Positions 27,476-37,500 of a stretch of DNA of 64,000 nt are shown here, in pieces; position 1 is the stretch's first letter, and each line of letters begins with the position of its first letter. A program made the position numbers and the translations under genes. The notes beneath the pieces are model-generated. The model did no database searches. It had not been told where the DNA came from and worked only from the letters and a program-made list of their open reading frames with translations. The stretch is from Paraspadella gotoi (taxonomy: Eukaryota > Chaetognatha): contig CM119269.1 in the NCBI GenBank assembly GCA_051294375.1, positions 8,367,225 to 8,431,224 of the forward strand, written 5' to 3'.

Positions 27476-28268
27476 ATTTTTATCATATTGTACCAATGCT
27501 GATGTAATAATGATAATATATAAAATATTATTTTTATAATAATAATAATAATAATAATAATTTAATAATAATAATATAAATAATCATAATACATAATTAA
27601 TATAATATAATAATAATAATTATATAATTAATAATTCAACGGATTTAAATTGCTTGTCACCTCCCGCCACAGCTCCGCCCGCTTTGCTCGATACTGCTTG
27701 GCAAGAAAAGAAGCAGTCGACAAAAGCGAAGAACCAATCAATATTTTCTCGACCGAAGACGAAAAAAAAAAGAAATNNNNNNNNNNNNNNNNNNNNNNNN
27801 NNNNNNNNNNNNNNNNNNNNNNNNNNNNNNNNNNNNNNNNNNNNNNNNNNNNNNNNNNNNNNNNNNNNNNNNNNNNNNNNNNNNNNNNNNNNNNNNNNNN
27901 NNNNNNNNNNNNNNNNNNNNNNNNNNNNNNNNNNNNNNNNNNNNNNNNNNNNNNNNNNNNNNNNNNNNNNNNNNNNNNNNNNNNNNNNNNNNNNNNNNNN
28001 NNNNNNNNNNNNNNNNNNNNNNNNNNNNNNNNNNNNNNNNNNNNNNNNNNNNNNNNNNNNNNNNNNNNNNNNNNNNNNNNNNNNNNNNNNNNNNNTTGTT
28101 CTTGTTATTGTCGTCGACGTTGCTGTCGTTGTTGTTGTCAAAGTTATCGTTGTTTTGGTTGACGTTGTCGTCGTTGTCATCGCCGTTTTTATTGTTGTCG
28201 TTCTCAATTTTGTCGTCGTCATGTCGGCATCAACATCATTTGTTTTTCATCATCCTTCTCAGCACTTA

Positions 28269-28326
<58 letters not shown>

Positions 28327-28863
28327 TTCATCATCCAAGCTTTTCTACGGAATTCCCAAATAAAAATTCTACAATTTCCATTTTTTTATCGTAGAGGAAA
28401 AAAAAGAAAATCTTTTGACCTCTGATTTTATATTTCGATCTGGAAACAAATTTTATGTCCGCATTTAGATTCAGATTTTTTTTTTTTTGTCTTCATCCCC
28501 ATTCATGTTACATATGAATTTTTTTTTAGCAAGAAAAATGTTGCAACGTTTCTGATAATGGAAACAGAGTTGACTACAAAGAATCAAGATTTTTGTGCCA
28601 TCGTCGACAAAGTCAAATTTGACTTTAGCATTTACGGAATCGTTATCGCAATTTACTCTCCCTTCACATCGACGATCAACTCGACACCCTCCAACAGAAT
28701 CCCTGTCTACTTCTTTCACGCCAAAAACCAAGATGTCTCCAGTTAGAGTTTCTCCTCCGGAAGTCTAACTATTCGTGGCTCATTTTCGAATAAGTCACAT
28801 TGGTTTCCTTTCCTTTCCTCACTATTCTTTTTTTAGCCACGCCATACACTGAACACCCATTTC
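27476..28863. other. Trinucleotide-rich stretch with 319-N gap, no gene supported
   Basis: Holds (AAT)n at 27536-27630, a 319-N gap (27777-28095), mixed (GTT/GTC)n at 28096-28220 and a clean (ATC)n run at 28271-28337. Frames crossing them translate poly-H, poly-I or poly-S and are not genes. A plus frame at 28558-28746 has ordinary composition but no motif. Confidence 0.55.
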
Positions 28864-29000
28864 NNNNNNNNNNNNNNNNNNNNNNNNNNNNNNNNNNNNN
28901 NNNNNNNNNNNNNNNNNNNNNNNNNNNNNNNNNNNNNNNNNNNNNNNNNNNNNNNNNNNNNNNACCCAGCTTGTGGCTGGAAGGCTCCGGGTTCTAATCC
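28864..29000 (-). repeat. Probable 3' long terminal repeat start, lost in 100-N gap
   Basis: 36 bases (28964-28999) are identical to 34501-34536. The rest of the repeat would lie in the exactly 100-N gap (28864-28963), a placeholder size that hides an unknown length. Confidence 0.45.
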
Positions 29001-29159
29001 ATATCCCCCCCAGACGGAAACACTGCTGTTTACGGAACACGTTTGGGCTTAGTGCCAGGTAAGATTAGAATACGAGTTAAATTGAAATATAGTATTAAAT
29101 ATAGTAATCAAATTGTTAAATTCCAGTTGAATGAATTTTTAAAAAAAAAAAATATGGGC

Positions 29160-32100
29160 TCACGCTTGCTCGAGCAAAAGTTTTAATACTGCATTATAGT
29201 TGGGGCGATTTGTCGGCCTTGGGCGCAAGATACGTTCCACACGTGGGCGTGGCTGCGGTTGAACTTCCGCCGGGGAGGTGGGAGGTGCGCCGAAGGTAAG
29301 AGATGGTTGAGGATTCGCGCTTGGAGGCGCTTCGTTATTTTGGTTGGTTCTGTCGCCTTGATCGGAAATGGGCGTGACCTGAAGTGACGCCTGAGCTTCC
29401 GGTGGAGTTGTTGTCGGATTATCGTCGTCATTGTCGTCGTCGTCGTCATCCTGTCTTTGAAGGGTTGGTGACGATTGCTGACGGCGAGTTGTAGAACGTG
29501 TTTGACGATCGGTTGGCGCAGGCTGGCGCGTCCGCGGAACTGGGCGTCGACCCGGGGGTGGAGGAGAGGGTGGAGGAGATGGTTGAGAAACTCTTTCTTC
29601 TCCTTCCTCATCGCGCCATAACGTTGCCGGTTTAATTCGGGAGATGGCGATTGTTTCGACGCCCCGTCCTGGTATTTCAACTCTAAAGTTTAAATTGTCA
29701 CGTGATATAACCTTGTACGGGCCGAGGTAAGGCGCGGTGAGCGCAGGTTTGATCCCGCCACGTTGGACAAACACGTAAGTGGTGTCGGCGAGGGTTTCGG
29801 GAAGGTAGAGACTTGGGGTCCGGTGGGTTGACGTTTCGGTGGGCAGCAAACGCTCAACTTCGACGCGAAGATTGTTTCTGAGTTGACGACGCTGTTCTTG
29901 AAGGTTGTTGTCATCAAGTGGAGGCGGAAGTAAGTCTCCAGGCACTGCTAGGCCTTCGCCGAAAACGAGCTCCGCGGGAGACGCGCCCACATCCGGTTTA
30001 ATTGTAGTACGGATAGCGAGGAGTGCTGAGGGCAATTTCCAGAACCATTGATGCGGTTGTTGGTCACCAAGCGCAATCAACGCCTCCTTTAATCTGCGGT
30101 GGAAACGTTCGACTAGTCCATTGGATTGGGGATGGTAAGCAGCCGTTTTGTGATGCTTAATCCCCCATTTCTGCGCTAGCTGGGTCCAGATGGTTGACTC
30201 AAATTGGGCGCCGCGATCAGTGGTTATGTCCGCTGGGATTCCGTAGTTGGCGATCCAGCCATGGGTGAGGGCGTCGACAACGGAGGTGGATGTCATGTCA
30301 GTCATTGGAATTGCGGTTGGCCACCTCGTAAACCTGTCGACGATCGTCAAAAGGGAGCTGAAACCATTTGAAATCGGCATCAGCGTGATGTCGACATTGA
30401 GGTGAGAAAAACGTTTCGCCGGGACTTTGAAATCGCCGATGTTCGGAATGACGTGGCGGGTAACCTTTGCCTGTTGACAAGGGACGCATTCTCGGGACCA
30501 GCGGGTCGCGTCGGCTTTCAGGGATGGCCAAACAAATTTTGAGGCGATGGTTTCGCGTGTTCGTGCGACGCCTGGATGCCCGAGGCCGTGGATGGCGTCG
30601 AAAATCTTTTTTCGCCATGACTCAGGCACAAAGGGTCTCGCTGGGCCGTTGGAGACATCGACGAGTAATTGCTGCTCACCGACCGTGACCTTGCGGAATT
30701 GGAGGCCCGTCCTAGCATCATTGGAGAGCCGCTGGAAGTCGCGGTCGAGGGCTTGATGGCGGGCCATCTCTTCCAAGTCGACGCCTTCATGACCAATGGA
30801 GTTGATGGTGCTGTACAGGTCTTGAACCTTTTCCTCGGGCACTGGGCGATCTACCGTGGCGATTGGCGGAGGGTTCGGCCTTGACAAGGCGTCTGCGACC
30901 ACATTGGCCTTGCCGCGAATGTGTCTGATGTCAGTGGTGAATTCTGAGATCACCGACAATTGGAAATTGTGACGGGTGGTTTGGGGTTCAGCGCGCTTGT
31001 GCAGGGCATGGATCAACGATTGGTGATCTGTGTACAGAGTAAAAGCTCTGCCTTCCAACCAATGGCGGAAGTGACGCACTGCCCGGAACGCTCCGTAGAG
31101 CTCCCTGTCAAACGGCGGCCAACGTCGTTGTGCTTCATCCAATTTTGCCGAAAAGAATGCTAACGGCTCCCATCCTTCTGGCGTCCGTTGCTCAAGGACG
31201 GCGCCGACGGCAATGTCTGAGGCGTCAGTGGTGAGGGCCAATTGGGCGTTAGTACGTGGATGACGCAAAAGAGTGGCATCGGCGAGCGCCTCCTTGATGG
31301 CGACAAAAGACGCCGCGCACTTTTCTGACCAATTCAGTTGTTTTGGCTTTCCAGCGAGAATGTCGTATAGTGCTGCGGCGTGGTGAGCTGCCTTCGGTAT
31401 GAACCTTCGGTAATAGTTTACCATACCGAGGAATCTCTGAAGTTCCTTCACTGTGGTTGGCGGATTTGTGGCGCGGATCGCCTCCACTTTTTGCGGGAGT
31501 GGTTTGACGCCAGTTGAATCTACGAGGTAACCGAGAAACTCGAGGGATTTTTGGCCGAGTACGCATTTTTTTCTGTTGATTACCAATCCGTTTTCGGCGA
31601 GAGAGTTGAAGACAGCGTCGAGATCCTTGATGTGCTCTTCCTCTGTCTCGCTGGCGACAAGGATGTCGTCGAGATACACATATGTGTGAGGGACATCTCC
31701 AAGGATTTCGTCCATCATCCGCTGGAAATCCTGTCCAGCATTTTTCAGACCAAATGGGGTCCTTAGGAAGACAAAAAGTCCAAAAGGCGTGATTACAGCC
31801 GTTTTTGGGACGTCTTCATCAGCAACCGGGATCTGATGATATCCCTTGAGAAGATCTATCTTCGAAAAAATCTTCTTGCCGGCCAATTCGGCGTTGAAGT
31901 CTGCAAGAAGTTTGACTGGATATCTGTCATCTTTTGTTTTTGAGTTCAAACGCCGGAAATCGCCGCAACAACGCCATCCCCCATCAGCTTTGGGTACGCA
32001 TAAAAGTGGCGATGACCAAGAGCTCTTGGCTCTTTGGGCGATGCCAAGGGCAACAAGTTTGTCGAGCTCGGCTTTGGCAACCGCTAGTTTTTCTGGGGGG

Positions 32101-32687
32101 AGTCGACGCGCGCGTGCTTGACAGGGTCTCCCATATGTGGGTATGTGATGGCGAACTCCGTGTTTGGGTTCTTTGAGTTCGAAGGTAGGCGTTGACAGGG
32201 TTGGGTACTGATCAAGGAGTTTATAAAATGCGTTATCTTTTTGGTGTACAAAATTGATATGAGAGGGTGGACTTCCTTTGGAGACAGTGCAGGGGATTGT
32301 TGAGAAGTCCTTCAAGTCGAGAAGAGTGCCGTCGCGATGGTTTGGCGCCAGATAAAATTCTGCTAAAAAGTCCGCGCCCAATATATTTTGCGTAACATCA
32401 GCCACGAGGACGTCGAAAGGGAAAACTCGGGTGCCGAGGACGATCCTCCGGTGGACGACGCCGTAGCAGGAGATTGGGCTGCCGTTGGCGGCTTGGAGTT
32501 GCGGGCCGACAGGTCCTGCTTCTCTCTGGGCTGTGGTGGGTGGGACGAGAGAGAGGAGGGCGCCGCCATCCACCAGCCATTGTTGACGGTTGCTGGCGTC
32601 CACTACGTGAAGCAGGTGGTCGTCCGGTGAATCTGAGTTGGCGCGGGGCACAGCGTTCACCTGCGCTGGCCCGCGGCGCCATTTCCC
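29160..32687 (-). CDS. pol: Retrotransposon Pol polyprotein (PR-RT-RH-IN)
   Basis: Enzymes for reverse transcription and integration. There is no ATG at the gag junction; the frame is open from upstream of 32681, so it is probably made as Gag-Pol by -1 frameshifting. In order from the N-terminus: protease with VDGGALLSLVPP (usually D-T/S-G, here D-G-G); reverse transcriptase with IDLLKGYHQIP and YLDDILVAS; RNase H with TDASDIAVGAVL, an RELYGAF glutamate and VADALSRP; integrase with an HHCC zinc site ending CVPCQQ; and a DDE core (NVDI, TTDRGAQF, VERFHRRLKEAL). The last ~150 residues are rich in P, Q and D and of low complexity. About 1,175 residues with no internal stop. Confidence 0.9.
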   Translation of the reverse strand, partial: GKWRRGPAQVNAVPRANSDSPDDHLLHVVDASNRQQWLVDGGALLSLVPPTTAQREAGPVGPQLQAANGSPISCYGVVHRRIVLGTRVFPFDVLVADVTQNILGADFLAEFYLAPNHRDGTLLDLKDFSTIPCTVSKGSPPSHINFVHQKDNAFYKLLDQYPTLSTPTFELKEPKHGVRHHIPTYGRPCQARARRLPPEKLAVAKAELDKLVALGIAQRAKSSWSSPLLCVPKADGGWRCCGDFRRLNSKTKDDRYPVKLLADFNAELAGKKIFSKIDLLKGYHQIPVADEDVPKTAVITPFGLFVFLRTPFGLKNAGQDFQRMMDEILGDVPHTYVYLDDILVASETEEEHIKDLDAVFNSLAENGLVINRKKCVLGQKSLEFLGYLVDSTGVKPLPQKVEAIRATNPPTTVKELQRFLGMVNYYRRFIPKAAHHAAALYDILAGKPKQLNWSEKCAASFVAIKEALADATLLRHPRTNAQLALTTDASDIAVGAVLEQRTPEGWEPLAFFSAKLDEAQRRWPPFDRELYGAFRAVRHFRHWLEGRAFTLYTDHQSLIHALHKRAEPQTTRHNFQLSVISEFTTDIRHIRGKANVVADALSRPNPPPIATVDRPVPEEKVQDLYSTINSIGHEGVDLEEMARHQALDRDFQRLSNDARTGLQFRKVTVGEQQLLVDVSNGPARPFVPESWRKKIFDAIHGLGHPGVARTRETIASKFVWPSLKADATRWSRECVPCQQAKVTRHVIPNIGDFKVPAKRFSHLNVDITLMPISNGFSSLLTIVDRFTRWPTAIPMTDMTSTSVVDALTHGWIANYGIPADITTDRGAQFESTIWTQLAQKWGIKHHKTAAYHPQSNGLVERFHRRLKEALIALGDQQPHQWFWKLPSALLAIRTTIKPDVGASPAELVFGEGLAVPGDLLPPPLDDNNLQEQRRQLRNNLRVEVERLLPTETSTHRTPSLYLPETLADTTYVFVQRGGIKPALTAPYLGPYKVISRDNLNFRVEIPGRGVETIAISRIKPATLWRDEEGEERVSQPSPPPSPPPPGRRPVPRTRQPAPTDRQTRSTTRRQQSSPTLQRQDDDDDDNDDDNPTTTPPEAQASLQVTPISDQGDRTNQNNEAPPSANPQPSLTFGAPPTSPAEVQPQPRPRVERILRPRPTNRPNYNAVLKLLLEQA

Positions 32688-33736
32688 GCCGGCGTCTCCT
32701 TCCTCTCACGCCGCTCGCCTTTGCGGGCGCATCCACGTTCGCAGCGGAAGGCTGCGTCGCCAAATTTAAGGTGCCAACGACAAATTTGCTTCAGGCGGGC
32801 GTTGGGCGGACGGGCAGATGCAGATGGGCCACTTGGGGCATTGCTGCGCCAGTTATTGGCCTGTGGGCGGCTCCTGTCTTGGCGTTGGCCTTGTACGGCG
32901 TTGACTTCAGGTTCGCCATCGGAAACTCCGTCCAAATCATCGACGTGATCGTCGAGGATGGCGGCGTTAATTGTTGATGATGGCGCCGCGAGAGTTGGGC
33001 GCCCCTCGGCGTCGAAAAATTTGTCTGCGGCTTCAGCGAGTTGGGCCGCGGTCCAATCGTCGATCTTGTCTTCGATTGAGCGTCTCACCTCGATTGGTAA
33101 GCCTCTCACAACCGTCTCTTTTTTGATGTCATCCACGGTCACGGCTTTGACCTTTTCTTCGAGGCGGGCGAGGTGCTGGGACGGGCGGAGGCCGTCACGA
33201 GCAAAACCATCAAGTAGGAGGGAGGCTTGCTGTCGACGAGTCGTTCCGTATTCCTTACGGAGGTACTTGAGGAATTCAGTCCACTTCACTTCCGTTGATT
33301 CGCCGTAAAGGAAGGCGTTGATACGCGGATTCACATCGGCGCTGATTTTGGCCTCGAGGTGAGCAAATTTTTCACTTGGTTCTATAATGTTAGCGCGGAT
33401 ATAGGCTGATTCGACCCTGCGAATCCATATTTCGATGTTTCTTGGGTCGAAATTCGGCAGCTCCGGCTTCTTCTTCTTTTCCAGAGCCTTGAGGGCGGCT
33501 GCAAGGGCCGAACGGAGTGCCTCTGTCTCATTGGAGGTAGAGGCAGTAGCCATCTCGCTGCTGGCGTCGACAAAAATCTCGCCGTTGAGTCGGGGAGGTC
33601 CAAAATTGAACCTCGGGTTCCCGTTGGCGTCGACGTTTGGAGACGGCGTTCTGTTCCGATTGAAGAAGCCGGGGGCGTTGTGGTTGCTCTGGAGGCGGAG
33701 TCTAGAGGTCTGACGTGTCTCGCGGTTATCGCTCAT
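32657..33736 (-). CDS. gag: Retrotransposon Gag polyprotein
   Basis: Structural protein that packages the element's RNA into virus-like particles. About 359 residues from the first in-frame ATG (MSDNRETRQTS). The frame is open further upstream from a GTG at 33823. The central part (about residues 90-230) has the helical capsid-like composition of gypsy Gag, including FAHLEAKI and WTEFLKYLRKEYG. Near the C-terminus CRWHLKFGDAAFRCERGC forms a CX2HX9CX3C box followed by a basic tail. That CHCC box is characteristic of the CsRn1 group, where most gypsy elements have CCHC. The stop at 32657 overlaps pol by about 50 bases in the -1 frame. Confidence 0.85.
   Translation of the reverse strand: MSDNRETRQTSRLRLQSNHNAPGFFNRNRTPSPNVDANGNPRFNFGPPRLNGEIFVDASSEMATASTSNETEALRSALAAALKALEKKKKPELPNFDPRNIEIWIRRVESAYIRANIIEPSEKFAHLEAKISADVNPRINAFLYGESTEVKWTEFLKYLRKEYGTTRRQQASLLLDGFARDGLRPSQHLARLEEKVKAVTVDDIKKETVVRGLPIEVRRSIEDKIDDWTAAQLAEAADKFFDAEGRPTLAAPSSTINAAILDDHVDDLDGVSDGEPEVNAVQGQRQDRSRPQANNWRSNAPSGPSASARPPNARLKQICRWHLKFGDAAFRCERGCARKGERRERKETPAGNGAAGQRR
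32681..32687 (-). other. Candidate -1 ribosomal frameshift site GGGAAAT
   Basis: In the gag frame the codons read GCG GGA AAT GGC, so G-GGA-AAT fits the X-XXY-YYZ slippery pattern. A -1 slip enters the pol frame (GGG AAA TGG), which is open from just upstream, within the roughly 50-base gag-pol overlap. GC-rich sequence follows and could form a stimulatory structure. Not proven. Confidence 0.6.
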
Positions 33737-33819
33737 TGAGTTGGGCGTGTTGGTTGCGCAGGAAGGTTGGGAAAAAAGTTCGTCGTCGGGTTCATCAATG
33801 TAGATAGCGCACGGAGGTT

Positions 33820-33836
33820 CCACTTGGGCGCTACCT
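33820..33836 (-). promoter_or_regulatory. Candidate primer binding site of the gypsy element
   Basis: Minus-strand GGTAGCGCCCAAGTGG lies upstream of gag where a tRNA primer site is expected. It partly resembles the lysine-tRNA site TGGCGCCCAACGTGG, with mismatches. The primer cannot be assigned. Confidence 0.35.
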
Positions 33837-33837
33837 T

Positions 33838-34537
33838 AAAAAGAGAGAGATCCGCCAGTTTATATGTGGTCAATTCGTTGACCTTTGTAAATACCATTGT
33901 AATAGACTTAGCATTCTGAGCATTTTGACTGTTATTGTTATATAACCTTGTTGAAGAATAAATCATTCTGATCTGAAACTTGTGTCGTCCATANNNNNNN
34001 NNNNNNNNNNNNNNNNNNCGTTCGTGGGAGTGGCGAGCGAGTTGAGGGATCACGAGATTGACAAGACACTTGAGACGATGTCTAAGATTGTTTAGTTCAT
34101 AAACCAACTTGCTTGGTTAGATGGATAAAATCAAGGACCTTAATAAAATAATCAAAGCATATAGATATTCCAATTGCTTTTGCCAGCAAGCAATTGCAAT
34201 ATCTATATCAAGGCAAAAGCAATAACTAATTAATTATTCAATTAATTAAACAATTATAATAAATATAAAAAGAAATTAATAAATCAATAATTTTCCATAT
34301 TTGGGTTGAGAAGAATATTTCCAATCTTTTGGAATTCAAAATAAAGTAAATGCTATTGTGAAACAGCTGATTGTTTAAGGTCCTGATGTTCTTCTGTTTG
34401 GTAAGCAATAATAAAAGGTCAACAGAGAAAGGTTTAGGTAATAATATAAACTAACGGAAACATAGGTATATTACTTGCCAAGATGGCGGTCCAGGTAAGG
34501 ACCCAGCTTGTGGCTGGAAGGCTCCGGGTTCTAATCA
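33838..34537 (-). repeat. Probable 5' long terminal repeat of the gypsy element
   Basis: Bounded outside by the 36-base word shared with the 3' side and inside by a primer-site-like GGTAGCGCCCAAGTGG on the minus strand (about 33835-33820). A 25-N gap (33994-34018) and an imperfect nested hairpin (34159-34224) lie within. The exact end bases and target duplication could not be fixed, so the call rests on the shared word and position. Confidence 0.45.
34159..34224. other. Overlapping inverted repeats (hairpin)
   Basis: atatagatattccaattgc (34159-34177) pairs with gcaattgcaatatctatat (34190-34208) with one mismatch. Independently attgcttttgcc (34173-34184) pairs with ggcaaaagcaat (34213-34224). 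The two pairings are mutually exclusive. Confidence 0.7.
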
Positions 34538-34559
34538 TAACGATTCACTAAGATATCTA

Positions 34560-37500
34560 TTTTACGAGACGTCAAAACATTCCTTTCTTTATTTTTATGT
34601 CTCCTCCTCTTCTTTTCTCTTTAGTTTTATGTAGCTTTCTCTCACTCTCAATAGATAAAAACGTTAAATACACCAGAAAACGATTTTTCTCTGTAAAAGA
34701 TATGAAAACTTAAAATAACAGAAACGATTTTTCAATGTAAAAAGAAAAAAACAACTTTAAAAAAAACGGCAAACGTTTTTCCAATGTAAAAAAAGTTAAA
34801 AAACACCGATAAACGACTTTTCTAAGTAAAAAGTAATAAAAATGTTAAATACAACCGGCAGACGATATTTCAAAGAGATAACAACTTTAAAACAAAGAAA
34901 AACGCTTTTTCCAATGTAAAAAGAGATAAAAATTTCTAAAACACCGGAAAACGATATTTCAAAGAAAAAGAAATAAAAACGTTAAATAACTCTGCAAATA
35001 ACATCATCGAGGTTGTTAAAATTGGTGAGGACAGTTTATTAAATATCTTTTTATCAAAACAAACAAATTTCCTCTCTTTTATTTTATGTCTCCTTCTCTC
35101 TCTCTTTTCTCTTAATTATGTAGCTATCTCTCACTCTCAATAGATAAAAACGTTAAATACACCAGAAAACGACTTTTCTCTGTAAAAAGATATGAAAACT
35201 TTAAAAATAACAGAAAACGATTTTTTCCAATGTAAAAAGAAATAAAAACTTTAAAAAAAAACGGCAACGTTTTTTCCAATGTAAAAAGAGTTAAAAAACA
35301 CCGATAAACGACTTTTCTAAGTAAAAAGTAAATAAAAACGTTAATACACCGGCAGACGAATTTCCAAAGAGTAAAACTTTAAAAACAAAGAAAAACGCTT
35401 TTTCCAATGTAAAAGAGATAAAAAATTTCTAAACACGGAAAACGATATTTCAAAGAAAAAGAATAAAACGTTAAATACTTCTGCAAATAACATCATCGAG
35501 TTGTTAAAATTGGGTGAGGACAGTTATTAAATATCTTTTTATCAAAACAAACAAATTCCTTTCTTTTATTTTTAAGTCTCCTTCTCTCTCTCTTTCTCTT
35601 TAATTTTATGTAGCTTTCTCTCACTCTCAATAGTAAAAACGTTAAATACACCAGAAAACGACTTTTCTCTGTAAAAAGATATGAAAAATTTAAAAATAAC
35701 AGAAACGATTTTTTCCAATGTAAAAAGAAAAAAAAACTTAAAAAAAAACGGCAAACGTTTTCCCAATGTAAAAAAAGTTAAAAAACACCGATAAACGACT
35801 TTCTAAAGTAAAAGTAATAAAAATGTTAAATACACCGGCAGACGATATTTCCAAAGAGATAACAACTTTAAAAACAAATAAAAACGCTTTTTCCAATGTA
35901 AAAAGAGATAAAAAATTTCTAAAACACCGGAAAACGATATTTTCAAAGAAAAAAGAAATAAAAACGTTAAATACTTCTGCAAATAACATCATCGAGTGTT
36001 AAAATTGGGTGAGGACAGTTATTAAATATCTTTTTATCAAACAAACAAATTTCCTCTCTTTTATTTTTATGTCTCCTTCTCTCTCTCTTTTCTCTTTAAT
36101 TTTATGTAGCTATCTCTCACTCTCAATAGATAAAAACGTTAAATACACCAGAAACGACTTTTTCTCTGTAAAAAGATATGAAACTTTAAAAATAACAGAA
36201 AACGATTTTTCCAATGTAAAAAGAAATAAAAACTTTAAAAAAAACGGCAAACGTTTTTTCCAATGTAAAAAGAGTTAAAAAACACCGATAAACGAACTTT
36301 TCTAAAGTAAAAAGTAATAAAAACGTTAAATACACCGCAGACGACATTTTCAAAGAGGTAACACTTTAAAAACAAAGAAAAAACGCTTTTTCCAATGTAA
36401 AAGAGATAAAAAATTTCTAAAACACCGGAAACGATATTTTCAAAGAAAAAAAAATAAAACGTAAATACTTCTGCAATAACATCATCGAGGTGTTAAAATT
36501 GGGTGAGGACAGTTATTAAATATCTTTTATCAAAACAAACAAATTTCCTCTCTTTTATTTTTATGTCTCCTTCACTCTCTCTTTTCTCTTAATTTTATGT
36601 AGCTATCTCTCACTCTCAATAGATAAAAACGTAAATACACCAGAAAACGACTTTTTCTCTGTAAAAGATATGAAACTTTAAAAATAACAGAAACGATTTT
36701 TTCCAATGTAAAAGAAATAAAACTTTAAAAAAAAACGGCAAACGTTTTTTCCAATGTAAAAAGAGTTAAAAAACACCGATAAACGACTTTCTAAGTAAAA
36801 AGTATAAAAACGTTAAATACACCGGCAGACGACATTTCCAAAGAGGTAACAACTTAAAAACAAAGAAAAACGCTTTTTCCAATGTAAAAAGAGATAAAAA
36901 ATTCTAAAAACCGGAAAACGATATTTTCAAAGAAAAAAGAAATGAAAACGTTAAATACTTCTGCAATAACATCATCGAGGTTGTTAAATTGGGTGAGGAC
37001 AGTTATTAAATATCTTTTTTATCAAAACAACAAATTTCCTCTATATTATTTTTATGTCTCCTTCTCTCTCTCTTTCTCTTTAATTTTATGTAGCTTTCTC
37101 TCACTCTCAAAGATAAAAACGTTAAATACACCAGAAAACGACTTTTTCTCTGTAAAAAGATATGAAAACTTTAAAAATAACAGAAAACGATTTTTTCCAT
37201 TGTAAAAAGAAATAAAAACTTTAAAAAAAAACGGCAAAACGTTTTTTCCAATGTAAAAAGAGTTAAAAAACACCGATAACGACTTTTCTAAAGTAAAAGT
37301 GATAAAAACGTTAAATACAGCGGCAGACGATATTTCCAAGAGATAACAACTTAAAAACAAAGAAAAACGCTTTTCTAATGTAAAAGAGATAAAAAATTTC
37401 TAAAACACCGGAAAACGATATTTTAAAGAAAAAGAAATAAAAACGTTAAATACTTCTGCAAATAACATCATGAGGTTGTTAAAATTGGTGAGGACAGTTA

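Larger units (their letters stand above)
28964..34537 (-). mobile_element. Full-length Ty3/gypsy retrotransposon, CsRn1-like
   Basis: Minus-strand element with adjacent gag (33736-32657) and an uninterrupted pol (32687-29160). Pol order is protease, reverse transcriptase, RNase H, integrase, as in Ty3/gypsy. Gag ends in a CX2HX9CX3C box, the CHCC form known from the CsRn1 group. An identical 36-base word lies beyond both ends (28964-28999 and 34501-34536) and probably marks the starts of the long terminal repeats. The downstream one runs into a 100-N gap. A G-rich purine tract on the minus strand (about 29010) just before it fits a polypurine tract. No envelope gene is seen. Open frames suggest recent insertion. 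Confidence 0.85.

Noticed and set aside
28558-28746. 62-codon plus-strand frame with ordinary composition
   Set aside because: No motif, no splice partner, flanked by gaps and simple repeats.
29183-33308. Plus- and minus-strand frames overlapping gag and pol
   Set aside because: Shadows of the long retrotransposon frames; the gag and pol readings carry the motifs.
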